Source: a virus. From it: a stretch of DNA of 43,661 nucleotides. Every line of letters starts with the position of its first letter. Positions within the stretch are counted from its first letter, which is position 1. The translations under genes and the position numbers were made by a program. This document shows, in pieces, positions 42,757 to 43,661 of the stretch. The stretch is from positions 1 to 43,661 of IMG/VR virus record IMGVR_UViG_3300003323_000989; one strand, 5' to 3'. Below the pieces are notes generated by a model. The model searched no databases. It was given only the letters and a program-made list of their open reading frames with translations, and was not told where the DNA came from.

Positions 42757-43661
42757 TTAAACACCAGTAACGCCTGTGAGCACTCCGTTGCGGAATGGGG
42801 CGAGGCAGATAAGCTGACCGCCAAGAATCATGAATCCGTTGACAGTAGCCTGGTTGTAAGCGCGAATCATGCCCGTCCAAGTGAATGCATCGCCTGGAGC
42901 GTAAAGGCGGTTTTCATACACGTTGCCGTGGATGTCTTTTGCCTTTGGTGATACGCGGTCTCCTTCCCACCACTTGAGCGCGTACCAAGACAAAATGTCG
43001 AGGTTGAGCATGTAGAAGTAGCCAGTCGTGATTTTCTTGTCACGCTGAATCTCCATACCGTCCCAAATCTGCGCTGAGTAGCCAGAAGTTGATGCAGTCT
43101 GATTTCCCTGGCCCGCACCCTTGAAGTCGGATGTGTTGCGCTGGAAAGGAGTCTGCAACTGTTCGAAGTAACCCCATGTGGTGTAGTCGGTGATGATGAA
43201 GTTTGGCTTCACTGGGCCATCAGAGATTGCATTCCACAAGGTTCGAACTTTGACGAGTGAAATGGTTCCACCCGAGGCTGTCACGGTCGCGTTGAGACCC
43301 GTGTAGGTCGCGCGAGCAAGACCGCCGTAGTTTGCAGCGACGGTTCCATTGTCAACAGTGTTGGCAAGGCCGTTCGGTGCCTTTCCTCCGAAAGTCGTAC
43401 CATCGCCCTGAAGGAAGTTACCGATGTCGTCTGCCGCGTCCTGCGCGCGAGACTCCATGATGACCTTCATAAGCTTGATGCGCTGCATCGGGGTGTCGTT
43501 CACAGAGAGGTCTGACCCAGCAAGCGCAACGTTGGTTGCGATGAATGATGGGTAGAACACCATGCTTACGGACACAGGCTGCTGCGTAATCGGCAAGAGG
43601 TCGAAGCCATTGAAGGCTACCGACGCTACACCCTTCTGATATTTAATCGGGAAGAGCATTT
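42757..43661 (-). CDS. Major capsid protein, main part (continues at position 130)
   Basis: 301 codons including the one split by the window edge; together with 1-130 the protein has 344 residues. It continues in frame from the N-terminal part at QMLFPIKYQKGV. The middle (KVIMESRAQDAADDIGNFLQ, GLANTVDNGT, YGGLARATYTGLNA, SLVKVRTLWNAISDG) and the late part (YALKWWEGDRVSPKAKDIHG, FTWTGMIRAYNQATVNGFMI) match the pattern of HK97-fold coat proteins of uncultured podoviruses. It forms the icosahedral shell with the portal at one vertex. Confidence 0.88.
   Translation of the reverse strand, partial: MLFPIKYQKGVASVAFNGFDLLPITQQPVSVSMVFYPSFIATNVALAGSDLSVNDTPMQRIKLMKVIMESRAQDAADDIGNFLQGDGTTFGGKAPNGLANTVDNGTVAANYGGLARATYTGLNATVTASGGTISLVKVRTLWNAISDGPVKPNFIITDYTTWGYFEQLQTPFQRNTSDFKGAGQGNQTASTSGYSAQIWDGMEIQRDKKITTGYFYMLNLDILSWYALKWWEGDRVSPKAKDIHGNVYENRLYAPGDAFTWTGMIRAYNQATVNGFMILGGQLICLAPFRNGVLTGVTGV

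Overview
The window is a complete tailed-phage genome, opened inside the major capsid protein (MCP) gene. The leftward reading frame that starts at position 130 runs off the left edge and continues in frame at 43661, giving one 344-codon gene, so the molecule is circular or circularly permuted. Coordinates therefore wrap. The gene set (P22-like portal, GpA-like large terminase, scaffold, MCP, several neck and tail proteins, a transglycosylase-bearing ejection protein, and no tape measure or long-tail genes) suggests a short-tailed (podovirus-like) phage. No integrase, DNA polymerase or helicase was recognised. The host cannot be fixed from sequence. The Ser/Thr-rich fibre repeats resemble proteins of uncultured phages and Patescibacteria, and one secreted Cys-rich protein resembles alphaproteobacterial proteins. 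TGA is a normal stop codon.

Two divergent transcription units leave an intergenic region at 16.8-17.1 kb. The rightward unit (16903 to 27617) starts with a RecT-family annealing protein and continues through about 17 small, mostly overlapping genes (zinc-ribbon proteins, an XRE regulator, a receiver-like cyclic-phosphate protein, small membrane proteins). It then holds a Met tRNA, a tmRNA-like mini RNA, an antisense HNH gene, a structured RNA, a very large tRNA array, and a RusA resolvase. The leftward unit begins with an SPFH/flotillin protein and two membrane or exported partners. After a strong terminator/promoter pair at 13.3 kb it continues through small genes, a GroES-like/GroEL pair, small genes, a (p)ppGpp-hydrolase-like protein, small and large terminase, portal, scaffold and MCP. 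It then wraps to 43.6 kb for decoration, neck, tail, ejection and fibre genes and ends with a lysis cassette (M23 peptidase, holin-like protein, transglycosylase) at 27.8 kb.

The most unusual part is RNA. I count 31 tRNA genes that together cover all 20 amino acids, a very high density for 43.7 kb. Inside the array is a recognisable RNase P RNA (rnpB): P1, P2, P4 with its bulged U, and the conserved core blocks are all visible. The array also holds a candidate circularly permuted tRNA (3' half before 5' half), an unassigned structured RNA of about 125 nt, and its own promoter. Just upstream lies an alanine-type tRNA-like RNA that folds like the tRNA-like domain of tmRNA with no message part. 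With the GroES/GroEL pair and the alarmone hydrolase, this looks like a phage that supplies much of its own tRNA maturation and translation support (inference).

A second pattern is a recurring DnaA-box-like 9-mer (consensus TAATCCACA) in intergenic stretches, often 5-20 nt upstream of a sigma70-type promoter with a 16-bp spacer. A rightward pair of tiny genes with its own strong promoter, placed inside the leftward late region at 31.0-31.4 kb, looks like a moron.
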